A stretch of 64,000 nt of DNA from JANQPX01 sp041398025 (GTDB lineage Bacteria > Pseudomonadota > Alphaproteobacteria > Geminicoccales > Geminicoccaceae): contig JAWKVM010000008.1 of NCBI GenBank assembly GCA_041398025.1, forward strand, positions 310,001 through 374,000, in the 5' to 3' direction. The notes beneath the pieces were generated by a model. It was given only the letters and a program-made list of their open reading frames with translations. It did not search any database and had not been told where the DNA came from. This document shows positions 51,222 to 59,789 of the stretch, one piece after another. Numbering within the stretch: the stretch's first letter is position 1; each line of letters begins with the position of its first letter. Position numbers and translations under genes: made by a program.

Positions 51222-52388
51222 ATGGGCAGACGCACGACACCCAAGGATGACACATGGCCGAAGCGTACGAACGACGCCGATGCCCTGCTGCATTCGATCA
51301 TCGAGACCTCGCCCGACGGCTTGATCACCATCGACGAGGACGGCCGCATCCTCTCCTTCAATCCTGCGGCCGAGGCGATGTTCGGCTTCGACGCCGACGA
51401 GGTGATCGGCGAGAACATCAACTGCCTGATGCCGCCGCCCTATCGGGACGCCCATGACGGCTATATGAAGCGTTATCTTCGAACCGGTGAGAAGCGCATC
51501 ATCGGGATCGGACGCCAGGTGCTCGCCAAGCGCAAGAACGGTGAGGTCTTCCCGATCGATCTTGCGGTCGGCGAGGTCAAGCTTGCTGCGGACCGCCGGC
51601 GGTTTGCGGGGTTCATCCGCGATGTGTCGGCACGCGAGGCCGCCGAGCAGAGCCTGAACCAGCTGCGCGGCGAGCTCCTGCACGTCTCGCGCCTCTCCGA
51701 ACTCGGCGAGATGGCGTCGGCGCTCGCCCATGAGCTGAACCAGCCGCTGACCGCGATCATCAACTATCTCGAGGCCTGCTGCCGCACGCTCGAGCAGCCC
51801 GACGCCGACCGGCGCCAGACGGAAAGCCTGATGCAGAAGGCGTCCGATCAGGCGCATCGTGCCGGGCAGATCATCCAGCAGCTTCGCAAGTTCATCACCA
51901 AAGGCGAAACCGAACGCAGCGCCGAAGCGGTCAACGAGGTGGTGCGCGAAGCGGCCGACCTCGCGCTGGTCGGAAGCCAAAATCAGGCCGTGGTGACCGA
52001 GTTCGACCTTGCCTCCGACCTGCCCGAGATCATGATCGACCGAATCCAGATCCAGCAGGTGATCATGAACCTCGTGCGCAACAGCCTGGATGCCCTGACC
52101 CAGGTCGAACGGCGAGCCCTCACCATCCGCACCCGCCTTGCAAGCGCGGACAGCGTGCAGATCGACGTCATCGACAGCGGCCCCGGCTTACCCAAGCAGG
52201 TGGCCGAGCGTCTGTTTCAGCCCTTCGTCACCACCAAGAGCGGCGGCATCGGCATCGGTCTTTCGATCTGCAAGAGCATCGTCGATGCCCATGGCGGCTG
52301 CCTCTCGACCACGCCGCTTCCCGAAGGCGGCACCGTCTTTCACATCGGCCTTCCTGTCGATTGCGACGGATCGGAACGGCATGGCTGA
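51222..52388 (+). CDS. fixL: Oxygen-sensing histidine kinase FixL
   Basis: The N-terminal PAS domain has the FixL heme site: His78 (in DAHDGY) and, exactly 20 residues later, Arg98 (in RIIGIGR), the distal residue that senses bound O2. The kinase has the phospho-His at 170 (SALAHELNQPL), an N box (MNLVRNSLDAL), a G1 box (DSGPGLPKQVAERLFQPF) and a G2 box (GGIGIGLSICKSI). No transmembrane segment precedes the PAS, so it is a soluble FixL of the Bradyrhizobium type. When oxygen is low it phosphorylates FixJ. The start is the ATG at 51222; the stop overlaps fixJ by 8 bases. 388 residues. Confidence 0.9.
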   Translation: MGRRTTPKDDTWPKRTNDADALLHSIIETSPDGLITIDEDGRILSFNPAAEAMFGFDADEVIGENINCLMPPPYRDAHDGYMKRYLRTGEKRIIGIGRQVLAKRKNGEVFPIDLAVGEVKLAADRRRFAGFIRDVSAREAAEQSLNQLRGELLHVSRLSELGEMASALAHELNQPLTAIINYLEACCRTLEQPDADRRQTESLMQKASDQAHRAGQIIQQLRKFITKGETERSAEAVNEVVREAADLALVGSQNQAVVTEFDLASDLPEIMIDRIQIQQVIMNLVRNSLDALTQVERRALTIRTRLASADSVQIDVIDSGPGLPKQVAERLFQPFVTTKSGGIGIGLSICKSIVDAHGGCLSTTPLPEGGTVFHIGLPVDCDGSERHG

Positions 52389-53004
52389 TCGCACCCTCAT
52401 CTCCATCGTCGATGACGACGAGGCTGTCCGCGACTCGCTCGAAGCGCTGCTCCTGGCCGAAGGCTTCGCGGTGATCGGCTTCAGCTCTGCCGAGGCATTC
52501 CTGGCCGAAGGCGATGCATCATCCGCGGATTGCTGTCTCCTGGATGTGCGCATGCCCGGCATGGACGGGCTCACCCTCCTGCGCAAGCTCGGCGAAATGG
52601 GGGTCACGGTGCCGATCGTGGTGATGACCGGCCATGGCGACGTGCCCATGGCGGTCAAGGCGATGAAGCTGGGTGCCGCCGACTTCATCGAGAAGCCCTT
52701 CGATGCCAGGACCATGCTGGCGACGATCAGGACGGCGCTCAAGACCTGGAGAACGCCGCCCCCTGCCGCCACCGTCGATCCTGCCCTCGCCGAGAGGCTC
52801 GGCCGCCTGACGCCGCGCGAGCGCGAGGTTCTGGAGGAGCTGGTGGCCGGCCGCTCCAACAAGGAGGTGGGCCTGGAACTCGGCATCAGCCCGCGAACCG
52901 TCGAGATCCACCGGGCCCGGCTGATGGAGAAAATGGCGGCCGACAGCCTCGCCCACCTGGTGCGCCTTGCGCTCGAAGCGGGCGTCGACCCGGCGGATAG
53001 GTAG
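52381..53004 (+). CDS. fixJ: Response regulator FixJ
   Basis: The receiver domain has the acidic pair DDDEAV at 11-16, the phospho-Asp55 in CCLLDVRMPGMDG, Thr in VVMTGHGD and Lys in EKPFD. The output is a LuxR-type helix-turn-helix (RLTPREREVLEELVAG, GISPRTVEIHRARLMEKM). Phosphorylated FixJ binds promoters such as fixK and activates them. It overlaps fixL by 8 bases and is the immediate upstream neighbour of a receiver-only protein. 207 residues. Confidence 0.9.
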   Translation: MADRTLISIVDDDEAVRDSLEALLLAEGFAVIGFSSAEAFLAEGDASSADCCLLDVRMPGMDGLTLLRKLGEMGVTVPIVVMTGHGDVPMAVKAMKLGAADFIEKPFDARTMLATIRTALKTWRTPPPAATVDPALAERLGRLTPREREVLEELVAGRSNKEVGLELGISPRTVEIHRARLMEKMAADSLAHLVRLALEAGVDPADR

Positions 53005-53007
53005 AAT

Positions 53008-53017
53008 TACCTAGGTA
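53008..53017. promoter_or_regulatory. Candidate FixJ-type site (palindrome TACCTAGGTA)
   Basis: A perfect palindrome lies 77 bases upstream of the receiver-only gene and just after the fixJ stop. The same TACCTAGG core appears twice in the fixK upstream region (53557-53580), which hints at a shared regulator. I cannot confirm the regulator. Confidence 0.4.
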
Positions 53018-53094
53018 TTGCTGCCGATATTGAACGTGCTCGAACCGCTTTATCCTGACCCGGACGTTATCTTCCTTCCGGGTGACCGCGGCCG

Positions 53095-53532
53095 ATGCCC
53101 TTTTTCCGTTACGACGTGGGTCCGGCGAACCCTGCCCTTCTTATGGCGGGATCGACTCGGTCCGATACCGACAAGCCTACGGTCTACGTCGTCGATCACG
53201 ACCTGGCCGTGCGCGATTCGCTCTCGCTGATCCTGCGGTTCAGCGGCTTCGACGTGCTGACCTACCCTTCAGGCGAGCGTTTCATCAAGAGCCTGCCGGT
53301 CAGCGGGAAAGGGTGCCTGCTGGTGGAGTACGATCTCGAGGATATGACCGGGCCAGCACTGATCGAGCAGCTCACGAGGGAGCACCGCGCTCTGCCGGCG
53401 ATCGTCATGAGCGCGCGCCTCCGTCTTCCTCCGTCCCGCATCAGGTTGCCGTCCCATGTTCCGATCCTGCAAAAGCCGTTCGGACAAGAGCAGCTCCTGG
53501 CAGTCATCAGGCGCGCCATGGCCGAAGCTTAG
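53095..53532 (+). CDS. Receiver-only protein with Glu at the phospho-acceptor position
   Basis: The fold matches FixJ-type receivers: VYVVDHDLAVRDSL at 30-43 (the acidic triplet is D-H-D), ALPAIVMSAR and the conserved Lys in LQKPFGQEQLL. The aligned phospho-acceptor is Glu78 (CLLVEYDLEDMTG) instead of Asp. There is no output domain, so it ends after the receiver at 145 residues. A Glu can mimic a phosphorylated Asp, so it may act as a fixed-state partner of FixL, FixJ or FixK, or as a decoy. It sits between fixJ and fixK with its own upstream site. Starts at 53095 or, less likely, the Met 16 codons in. Confidence 0.75.
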   Translation: MPFFRYDVGPANPALLMAGSTRSDTDKPTVYVVDHDLAVRDSLSLILRFSGFDVLTYPSGERFIKSLPVSGKGCLLVEYDLEDMTGPALIEQLTREHRALPAIVMSARLRLPPSRIRLPSHVPILQKPFGQEQLLAVIRRAMAEA

Positions 53533-53556
53533 CGTCTCTCCGGCCATCAGGAGATC

Positions 53557-53580
53557 TACCTAGGGACAAAACCTTAGGTA
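53557..53580. promoter_or_regulatory. Candidate FixJ-type inverted pair upstream of fixK
   Basis: TACCTAGGGA (53557-53566) and CCTTAGGTA (53572-53580, reverse complement TACCTAAGG) form an inverted pair about 90-110 bases before the fixK start. They share the core of the site at 53008-53017. FixJ activation of fixK is the known circuit in relatives, so these are the best candidates. Confidence 0.4.
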
Positions 53581-53667
53581 CTCGTCCGAATTTACCCCTG
53601 CAATTCCAGTTCATACGCTCTTCCTAGACCACTGAAACAGCGGTCGGCTCATGTCGGGAGAGCGAGA

Positions 53668-54357
53668 ATGGCAACGTCGTCAGTCGTTCGGGAAGCCCAC
53701 CACCAAGCCTTCGCAGGGCCGTGCGCCGAGCTGGTGGAGCATGCGGGCCTCGGCGTGACCATCAGTGTCGGCGCGGGATGCACGATCGTGATCGAGGGCG
53801 ATCCGATCGAGCATGTCTACCGGATTCTCTCCGGCACTGTCCGCCTCTACAATGCCGTGCCCGACGGCCGCCGCCAGATCATCGACTTCCTCGGCGCCGC
53901 CGCCTGTTTCGGCCTGATGGACCTCGACGAGCACGCCTACAGCGTCGAAGCGATCACGGACGTGGTCATGGTGCGTTATCAACGCCATCGTCTCGAAGCG
54001 CTGATCGAGGAGCATCCGGAACTCAGCCACCAGCTCTTCCGGCTGGCCTGTGCGGAGCTCAAACGCGCCCAGCAGCGCATGCTCCTTTTGGGTCGAAAGA
54101 GTGCGGAAGAGCGCGTGGCCTCGTTCCTGCTGGATCTGGCAAGACAGCAGCATGCCGGTGATGGCGACGAGCTGCACCTTGCCATGTCGCGTCAGGATAT
54201 CGCCGACCATCTGGGTCTGACCATCGAAACCGTGAGCCGGATCTTCACCCGCTTCAAAGCGGCAGGACTGATCCGCCTTCCCGACCGCCATGCGGTCCGG
54301 CTGAGCGACATCGATCGCCTCGCGCATGTGGCGGACTGCGATCTCGCCACGGGCTGA
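53668..54357 (+). CDS. fixK: Crp/Fnr-family regulator FixK
   Basis: A cyclic-nucleotide-binding-like N-terminal domain (about 20-135) is followed by a Crp-type helix-turn-helix (MSRQDIADHLGLTIETVSRIFTRF) whose recognition helix carries the E-SR pattern of FNR/FixK proteins that read TTGAY-N4-RTCAA. The Cys pattern of FNR's iron-sulfur cluster is absent (Cys at 19, 38, 80 and 128 only), which fits FixK. It is expected to activate the cco operon through the box at 62087-62102. The gene ends 2 bases from the end of the convergent cco operon. 229 residues. Confidence 0.85.
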   Translation: MATSSVVREAHHQAFAGPCAELVEHAGLGVTISVGAGCTIVIEGDPIEHVYRILSGTVRLYNAVPDGRRQIIDFLGAAACFGLMDLDEHAYSVEAITDVVMVRYQRHRLEALIEEHPELSHQLFRLACAELKRAQQRMLLLGRKSAEERVASFLLDLARQQHAGDGDELHLAMSRQDIADHLGLTIETVSRIFTRFKAAGLIRLPDRHAVRLSDIDRLAHVADCDLATG

Positions 54358-54359
54358 GG

Positions 54360-54503
54360 TCAGTCGTCCTCGTCGAAGAGCACGCGCTCGGCAGCGCCGT
54401 CGAGATCGTCGAACTGCCCGCTTTTCAGCGACCAGAGAAAGGCAGCAAGGCCGAGCAGGCCGAGAAACAGCGCGATCGGAATCAGGTAGATCAGGACATT
54501 CAC
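54360..54503 (-). CDS. ccoS: cbb3 oxidase assembly protein CcoS
   Basis: This short protein (47 residues, NVLIYLIPIALFLGLLGLAAFLW) has one membrane helix and an acidic tail (DDLDGAAERVLFDEDD) typical of CcoS, which is needed for cofactor insertion in CcoN. The start is a GTG at 54503, supported by GGGAGG upstream and by a 4-base GTGA overlap with the ccoI stop. It is the last gene of the cco operon. Confidence 0.85.
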   Translation of the reverse strand: MNVLIYLIPIALFLGLLGLAAFLWSLKSGQFDDLDGAAERVLFDEDD

Positions 54504-56728
54504 GCCGATCCTCCCTTCCCCAGGCGAAGCGCATTGCCGACCACGATCAGGGATGAGGCCGACATGCAGACCGCGGCGATCAGCGGCGTCACCATGCCCG
54601 CGACCGCGAGCGGGATGGTCAGCATATTGTAGCCGAGGGCGAGCACCAGGTTCTGCCTGACCAGGCGGGACGCGTGTCTCGCGGTGTGCACGAGTTCCTC
54701 GACCGGCTGCAGGCGGCTGCCCTGAAACACCGCATCGGCGGCCGCCTGGCTGATATCGACGGCGCTTGCCGGTGAGAGCGAGACATGGGCTGCGGCAAGG
54801 GCTGCCGCGTCGTTCAAACCGTCGCCGACCATGAGCACGCGCTCGCCGTCGTCCGCAAGCCGCTGCAGGCGCAGGACCTTGTCCGCAGGCGTGCACGCGG
54901 CCTGCCACTGCTCGATGCCCAGCCGTTCCGCGACGCGGCTCACGGTGGCCTGCCGGTCACCCGACAAAATCGCTGTCGCGACATGCGCACGCCTGAGATC
55001 GGCAATGACCTCGGCGGCATCGGAGCGAAGCGGATCGTCGAAGGTGAAGCGGATCTGCCGCCCGCTCGCTGTGCGCAGCCAGAGCTCCGGTCCGGTCGCG
55101 TCATCGGCATCGGCCGTATCGACGTCGCACCAGCGCCGGCTGCCGAGGCGAACCTCGCCTTGGTCGGTTGCGAGCCGCAGGCCCATGCCGGGCACCTCTT
55201 CGACACCCGCCGCCAGCCTGGCATCGGGCGCCGCAGCGGCGATCGCGCGCGCAAGCGGATGCCGGCTGGCAGCAGCGAGCGATGCAGCGAGATCGAGGTC
55301 CGCCGCCGTCACGTCCAGATCTCCGCGTAGCGTCGGCCGCCCCTCGGTGAGGGTGCCGGTCTTGTCGAAGACGACCGTCGTCACCGTTGCCAGACGCTCC
55401 AGCGCGGTCGCCGATTTCAGGAGAATGCCCCGCTGCAGCAGCCGGCCGCTCGCGATCACCTGGACGGCCGGCACCGCAAGACCGAGCGCGCAGGGGCAGG
55501 TGATGATCAGCACGGAGATCGCGTAGAGCAGCGCCGTCTGCCAGGCGGCGCCGAAGAGCAGCGTCCAGCCGAGAAAGGTCACGAGCGCCAGACCGTGCAC
55601 GACCGGCGCGTACCAGCCGGCGATGCGGTCGGCAAGCACGACATAGCGGCCGCGCTTCTGCTCGGCGAGCTCCATCAGGCGCACGATTTCGGCGAGCAGC
55701 GTGCTCTCGCCGACCGCGGTCACTTCGATCTCGATCGGTGCGGTGAGATTGAGCGTGCCGGCGAAGACGCGCTCGCCCTGTTCGGCAGGAGCCGGCTCCG
55801 CCTCGCCGGTGATCAGACTGCTGTCGATGTCCGTCCGGCCGGACGCTATGCGGCCATCGACGCCGATGCGTTCGCCGGGCGCCACCAGCACCGTCATGCC
55901 GAGGGCGACGGCGCTGACCGGCAGGGATTCGGTCTTGCCGTCGGCATCGAGGACCGTGACCTTGCCCTGATCGAGGCTCAGCAGATGTTCCGCCGCCTGG
56001 CGCGCCTTGCCGCGCGCACGCCGGTCGAGATAGCGGCCGAGCAGGAGGAAGAAGAGCAGCATGATCGCGCTCTCGAAATAGACGTGCTCGCCGCCGCGAG
56101 TGGTCTCGAACAGGCTCATGCCGGAGGCGAGCATGATGGCGAGCGAGATCGGCACATCCATGTTGGTCTGGCGACGCGCCAGCGCACCGAGCGCCGATTC
56201 GAAGAACGGCCGGCCGGCATAGACCACAGCTGGAAGCACGATCAGCGCCGAGAACCAGTGCAGGAGGGAGCGCGTCGCCGCGCCCATGTCCACGCCGGCC
56301 CAGACCGAGACGGAGAGCAGCATGACATTGGCCGCGGCAAAGCCTGCGACCGCCATGGCGCGCAGCAGATTTTTTTCGACTTTGGCATCGCCGCTGCCGA
56401 GGCTCTGCGGATCATAGGGTCGCGCCGGATAGCCGAGCTGCTGCAGGCGGCCGAGCACCTCTCCGCCGATCGCCTGGTCGCCCCGCCAGCTCACGGCCAG
56501 CCGGCGTGTGGTGAGGTTGAGACGAGCACTCTCGACGCCTGGCAGGGCGCCGATCTCGCGTTCGATCTTGCGCAGACAGCCGCCGCAATGGACGTTCTCG
56601 ACCATCAGATGCAGGCGATGGCCCCCTTCGTCCGCAGGCTTGATATAGGCAGCGAGGTCGGCAGTCGGCGCCGGACCGGCCGGAGCCTTGGGCAGGATAC
56701 CGAGGTCGCCGGTTACGCTCGCCGCCAT
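54500..56728 (-). CDS. ccoI: Copper-exporting P1B ATPase CcoI
   Basis: The N-terminal metal-binding domain has the Cys pair in ENVHCGGCLRKIE. The transport helix motif is TCPCALGLAVP, the phosphorylation motif is DKTGTL, and GDGLNDAAALAAA is the hinge. CcoI moves copper to the cbb3 oxidase subunit I. It starts 3 bases after the end of ccoH and overlaps ccoS by 4 bases. 742 residues, normal for the family. Confidence 0.9.
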   Translation of the reverse strand: MAASVTGDLGILPKAPAGPAPTADLAAYIKPADEGGHRLHLMVENVHCGGCLRKIEREIGALPGVESARLNLTTRRLAVSWRGDQAIGGEVLGRLQQLGYPARPYDPQSLGSGDAKVEKNLLRAMAVAGFAAANVMLLSVSVWAGVDMGAATRSLLHWFSALIVLPAVVYAGRPFFESALGALARRQTNMDVPISLAIMLASGMSLFETTRGGEHVYFESAIMLLFFLLLGRYLDRRARGKARQAAEHLLSLDQGKVTVLDADGKTESLPVSAVALGMTVLVAPGERIGVDGRIASGRTDIDSSLITGEAEPAPAEQGERVFAGTLNLTAPIEIEVTAVGESTLLAEIVRLMELAEQKRGRYVVLADRIAGWYAPVVHGLALVTFLGWTLLFGAAWQTALLYAISVLIITCPCALGLAVPAVQVIASGRLLQRGILLKSATALERLATVTTVVFDKTGTLTEGRPTLRGDLDVTAADLDLAASLAAASRHPLARAIAAAAPDARLAAGVEEVPGMGLRLATDQGEVRLGSRRWCDVDTADADDATGPELWLRTASGRQIRFTFDDPLRSDAAEVIADLRRAHVATAILSGDRQATVSRVAERLGIEQWQAACTPADKVLRLQRLADDGERVLMVGDGLNDAAALAAAHVSLSPASAVDISQAAADAVFQGSRLQPVEELVHTARHASRLVRQNLVLALGYNMLTIPLAVAGMVTPLIAAVCMSASSLIVVGNALRLGKGGSA

Positions 56729-56731
56729 GGC

Positions 56732-57247
56732 TCACTTCACCTGGATGCGTTCGGCGAGCTGATAGCGGTGGTCCCGTGCCTCGGCGATCAGACGGACAGT
56801 CCACTGACCGGCAAGCGGCAGGTCAAGATCCGCCTGGTAGCGGCCGGGCACCTGCTCCGCCAGGAGGATTGTCTGCTCGTGGCCTTGCTGAAGCGGCCGA
56901 TCGAGCTCGGCCCGCACCTCTGCCGAACGGATCGGCTGGCCCAGACGATCGGCGAGATCGACGGCAAGCTCGACCTTGCGCGCGCCAACGGATCTGGACT
57001 GCAGCGACACGGTCCAGCCGAGCTGCTCCTGCTCTGCGGCCGCCGCGAGGCTAGCGTTGTAGGCGAGGCCCTTCTCGTAGGCGTTGGTCGTCTCCAGCCC
57101 ATTGAAGGTCGAAAGCGCCACGCCGATCATGGTGCCATTGGCGGCGAGCACCACGAGAAAGAGGCCGACGAACAGCCAGGGGATCCATCTGCCACCGGCA
57201 GTCGGTCGACTCTGATCGGCATCCGATCGCATCGTCATCGCCATCAC
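56732..57247 (-). CDS. ccoH: cbb3 oxidase assembly protein CcoH (FixH)
   Basis: One N-terminal membrane helix (WIPWLFVGLFLVVLAANGTMIGVALS) is followed by a periplasmic part with YEKGLAYN and RAEVRAEL-type beta segments of the FixH family. It helps cbb3 oxidase assembly. The ATG at 57247 overlaps the ccoG stop by 4 bases, and the ccoI start lies 3 bases after its stop. 171 residues. Confidence 0.85.
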   Translation of the reverse strand: MMAMTMRSDADQSRPTAGGRWIPWLFVGLFLVVLAANGTMIGVALSTFNGLETTNAYEKGLAYNASLAAAAEQEQLGWTVSLQSRSVGARKVELAVDLADRLGQPIRSAEVRAELDRPLQQGHEQTILLAEQVPGRYQADLDLPLAGQWTVRLIAEARDHRYQLAERIQVK

Positions 57248-58716
57248 TTAGGCCCCCGGAAGATCGTGTCGAAGGCGTAGACGTCGCCCTCGGCCTGGTC
57301 GGTGAGGACGACGCGCAGATCCTCGACCGGATCGTCGACCGTCCCCTTGGGAACGGTCACGAACAGGCGATAGGTCGACACCTGATCAGGCTTGGCGTCG
57401 AGCGCCGCCTTGCTGCCGTCACCCTCATCGAGGCCGAGGACCGAGAGCTTCGCGCCATCCAGCCCTTCGAGGGTCAGGGTATATGTCTTGTCTTCGCGCA
57501 CGCGGTTCAAGACCTTGACGGTGTAGCCATTGCGGATGCTGCCGTCCGCGAGCTTGACGAACAGCGGGTTGCGATCGGGGAGCACGTTGAGGTCGAGCCC
57601 GGCACGGCCGGTGAGCCCGACCAGCACGCCGATGCCGATCACGGCGAGGATGGCCACATAGAGGATGGTCCGCGGCCGGATCAGGCGGCTTTCGGTCGGC
57701 TTGCCCGCCATGCGGTTATATTGGTTGCGCTCGGTATCCAGCGTGATCAGGTTCAGCGGGCGCCCGACCTTGCCCATGACGTCGTTGCAGGCATCGACGC
57801 AAAGGCCGCAGCCGATGCACTCGAGCTGCAGCCCGTCGCGAATGTCGATGCCCATCGGACAGACGGCCACGCACTGGTTGCAGGCGACGCAGTCGCCGCG
57901 GCCTTCCCAGCTCGTGCCCTTCTTGTGCGGCCCTCTGGGCTCGCCCCGCCATTTTTCATAGGTGACGACATAGCTGTCCTGGTCGAGCAGGGCAGCCTGG
58001 ATACGCGGCCAGGGGCACATATAGGTGCAGACCTGCTCGCGTGCCCAGCCGGCGAGCAGATAGGTGGTGAAGGTGAAGAGACCGAAGAAGAAGTAGACGG
58101 AGAGGCCGGCCTGGCCGGTGACGATCTCGTAGGTGACGGTCGGCGCGTCGCTGAAATACATGATCCAGGCGCCGCCGGTCGCTGCCGCGATCAGGAGCCA
58201 GGCGATGTGGGTCGCCGTCTTCTTCCAGATCTTCTCCGACGTCCAGGGCTGCTTGTCCAGACGGATGCGGGCGCTTCGATCGCCCTGGATCTTCCTCTCG
58301 ACCCACATGAACAGATCGGTCCAGACGGTCTGCGGACAGGTGAAGCCGCACCAGACCCGGCCGCCGATCGACGTCGCGAGAAAGAGGCCGAAGGCCGCCG
58401 CCATCAGGATGAAGGTGAGATAGTAGATCTCCTGCGGCCAGATCTCGATGAAGAAGAAGTAGAGGCGGCGGCCCGGCATATCGACCAGCACCGCCTGATC
58501 GGGCGCCGTCGGCCCGCGATCCCAGCGGATCCAGGGGACGATGTAGTAGAGGCCAAGGAGGACGATCAGAACGACCCATTTGATCCTGCGAAACAGACCC
58601 TTGACCGCCTTCGGATAGATCTGGATCCGATCGGCGTAGAGCGGACTTTCCTTCTCTTCCTTGAAGGAACGCGCGTCCTCCGTCTGGATGACGGTCTGGT
58701 CGCTGGCCGCGTCCAT
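57244..58716 (-). CDS. ccoG: cbb3 oxidase assembly/ferredoxin-like protein CcoG (FixG/RdxA)
   Basis: Several membrane helices are followed by two 4Fe-4S motifs, CVACNQCVAVCPMGIDIR and CIGCGLCVDACN; a further CGFTCPQTVW lies between helices. The C-terminal part is a periplasmic domain. CcoG is linked to cofactor reduction for cbb3 assembly. 490 residues; last codons overlap ccoH by 4 bases. The start is the ATG at 58716. Confidence 0.9.
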   Translation of the reverse strand: MDAASDQTVIQTEDARSFKEEKESPLYADRIQIYPKAVKGLFRRIKWVVLIVLLGLYYIVPWIRWDRGPTAPDQAVLVDMPGRRLYFFFIEIWPQEIYYLTFILMAAAFGLFLATSIGGRVWCGFTCPQTVWTDLFMWVERKIQGDRSARIRLDKQPWTSEKIWKKTATHIAWLLIAAATGGAWIMYFSDAPTVTYEIVTGQAGLSVYFFFGLFTFTTYLLAGWAREQVCTYMCPWPRIQAALLDQDSYVVTYEKWRGEPRGPHKKGTSWEGRGDCVACNQCVAVCPMGIDIRDGLQLECIGCGLCVDACNDVMGKVGRPLNLITLDTERNQYNRMAGKPTESRLIRPRTILYVAILAVIGIGVLVGLTGRAGLDLNVLPDRNPLFVKLADGSIRNGYTVKVLNRVREDKTYTLTLEGLDGAKLSVLGLDEGDGSKAALDAKPDQVSTYRLFVTVPKGTVDDPVEDLRVVLTDQAEGDVYAFDTIFRGPK

Positions 58717-58732
58717 CGCCGTTCGCCCCCTG

Positions 58733-59602
58733 CTACTGCCCGCCGCCCAGCGTGTGGACGTAGACCGTCAGGATCTTGATGGTCTCCTCGTCCAGACGGC
58801 CGGTCCATGCCGGCATTACGCCCTGCTGGGGAGCATAGATCTGCTGTGCGATCGCTTCTTCGCTGCCACCATAGAGCCAGATCTGATCGCTGAGATTGGG
58901 GGCGCCCAGCTCCTGCATGCCTTCGCCCTGCTCACCGTGGCAGGCGGCGCACTGCTCCTGATAGATCACGGCGCCGTTCTCCGCCAGGGCGGCATCATGG
59001 TCGCCGCCTGAAAGGCCGACCACGTAATTGGCGACGGCATCGACATCCTCGCGCGTCAGGATCTCGTCCCGGCCGAAGGCAGGCATCTCGTTGAACCGCG
59101 TCTCTTCGTGCGTGCTCCTGATCCCATAATTGATGGTCTGGTGGATGTCGTCCAGAGTTCCGCCCCAGATCCAGTCGTCGTCGGCGAGCGTCGGATAGGG
59201 GCCCTGGCCTGCGCCGCCGAGCGCGTGGCAGGGCGCGCAGTTGTCGGCAAAGGCGGCCTGCCCGCCGGCGACCGCAAAGCTCAAAAGCTCGGGATCGGCG
59301 ATGATCTCGTCGGCGGATGCCGCCTGGATGCGATCGAAATACTGCGCCTGTGCTGCCTTGGCGGTCGCCAAGCGCTCGTCGAGCTCGACCCGCTGGTTGC
59401 TGCCGAGGACGCCACCGAAATAGCCGGTGACGTAGGGCCAGCTCGGATAGAGGATCCACCAGATGACGGAATAGATGATGCAGACGTAGAAGGTGTACAG
59501 CCACCATTTCGGCAGCGGGGTGTTCAGCTCCTTGATGCCGTCCCACTCATGACCGGTCGTGTTCTGGCCGGTGATCTCGTCTTTCTCTACTTTGGTCGGC
59601 AT
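58733..59602 (-). CDS. ccoP: cbb3 oxidase diheme cytochrome c subunit CcoP
   Basis: An N-terminal anchor helix (WWLYTFYVCIIYSVIWWIL) is followed by two cytochrome c domains with CAPCH and CAACH, and distal Met candidates (NEMPAFGRDE, GVMPAWTG). It passes electrons from cytochrome c to CcoO/CcoN. It lies 3 bases after ccoQ. 289 residues, normal. Confidence 0.95.
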   Translation of the reverse strand: MPTKVEKDEITGQNTTGHEWDGIKELNTPLPKWWLYTFYVCIIYSVIWWILYPSWPYVTGYFGGVLGSNQRVELDERLATAKAAQAQYFDRIQAASADEIIADPELLSFAVAGGQAAFADNCAPCHALGGAGQGPYPTLADDDWIWGGTLDDIHQTINYGIRSTHEETRFNEMPAFGRDEILTREDVDAVANYVVGLSGGDHDAALAENGAVIYQEQCAACHGEQGEGMQELGAPNLSDQIWLYGGSEEAIAQQIYAPQQGVMPAWTGRLDEETIKILTVYVHTLGGGQ

Positions 59603-59605
59603 GGC

Positions 59606-59779
59606 TCAGTCCGTTCTACTGTCATCGTGGGACTTGTCGTCTTCAAGCGGGATGTTGCCGTAGCGCTCGAACTTCTTCTTGTTGCTCGGCCAGAACGCGT
59701 AGGCGACGATGCCAAGGAACAGAACCGTTCCCCAGAGCGGCCAGAGCGTGTTGGCCCAGTGATAGATCTGCTCGAACAT
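59606..59779 (-). CDS. ccoQ: cbb3 oxidase subunit CcoQ (FixQ)
   Basis: This 57-residue protein has one helix (NTLWPLWGTVLFLGIVAYAFW) and a charged C-terminus (SNKKKFERYGNIPLEDD), as in CcoQ, which stabilises the oxidase. The ATG at 59779 is the natural start; upstream residues in the open frame are non-coding. It lies between ccoO and ccoP. Confidence 0.9.
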   Translation of the reverse strand: MFEQIYHWANTLWPLWGTVLFLGIVAYAFWPSNKKKFERYGNIPLEDDKSHDDSRTD

Positions 59780-59789
59780 ACGGCAGGCC

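Noticed and set aside
53668..54357. FixK considered as an FNR with an iron-sulfur cluster
   Set aside because: The Cys spacing of FNR is absent; the four Cys are widely scattered.
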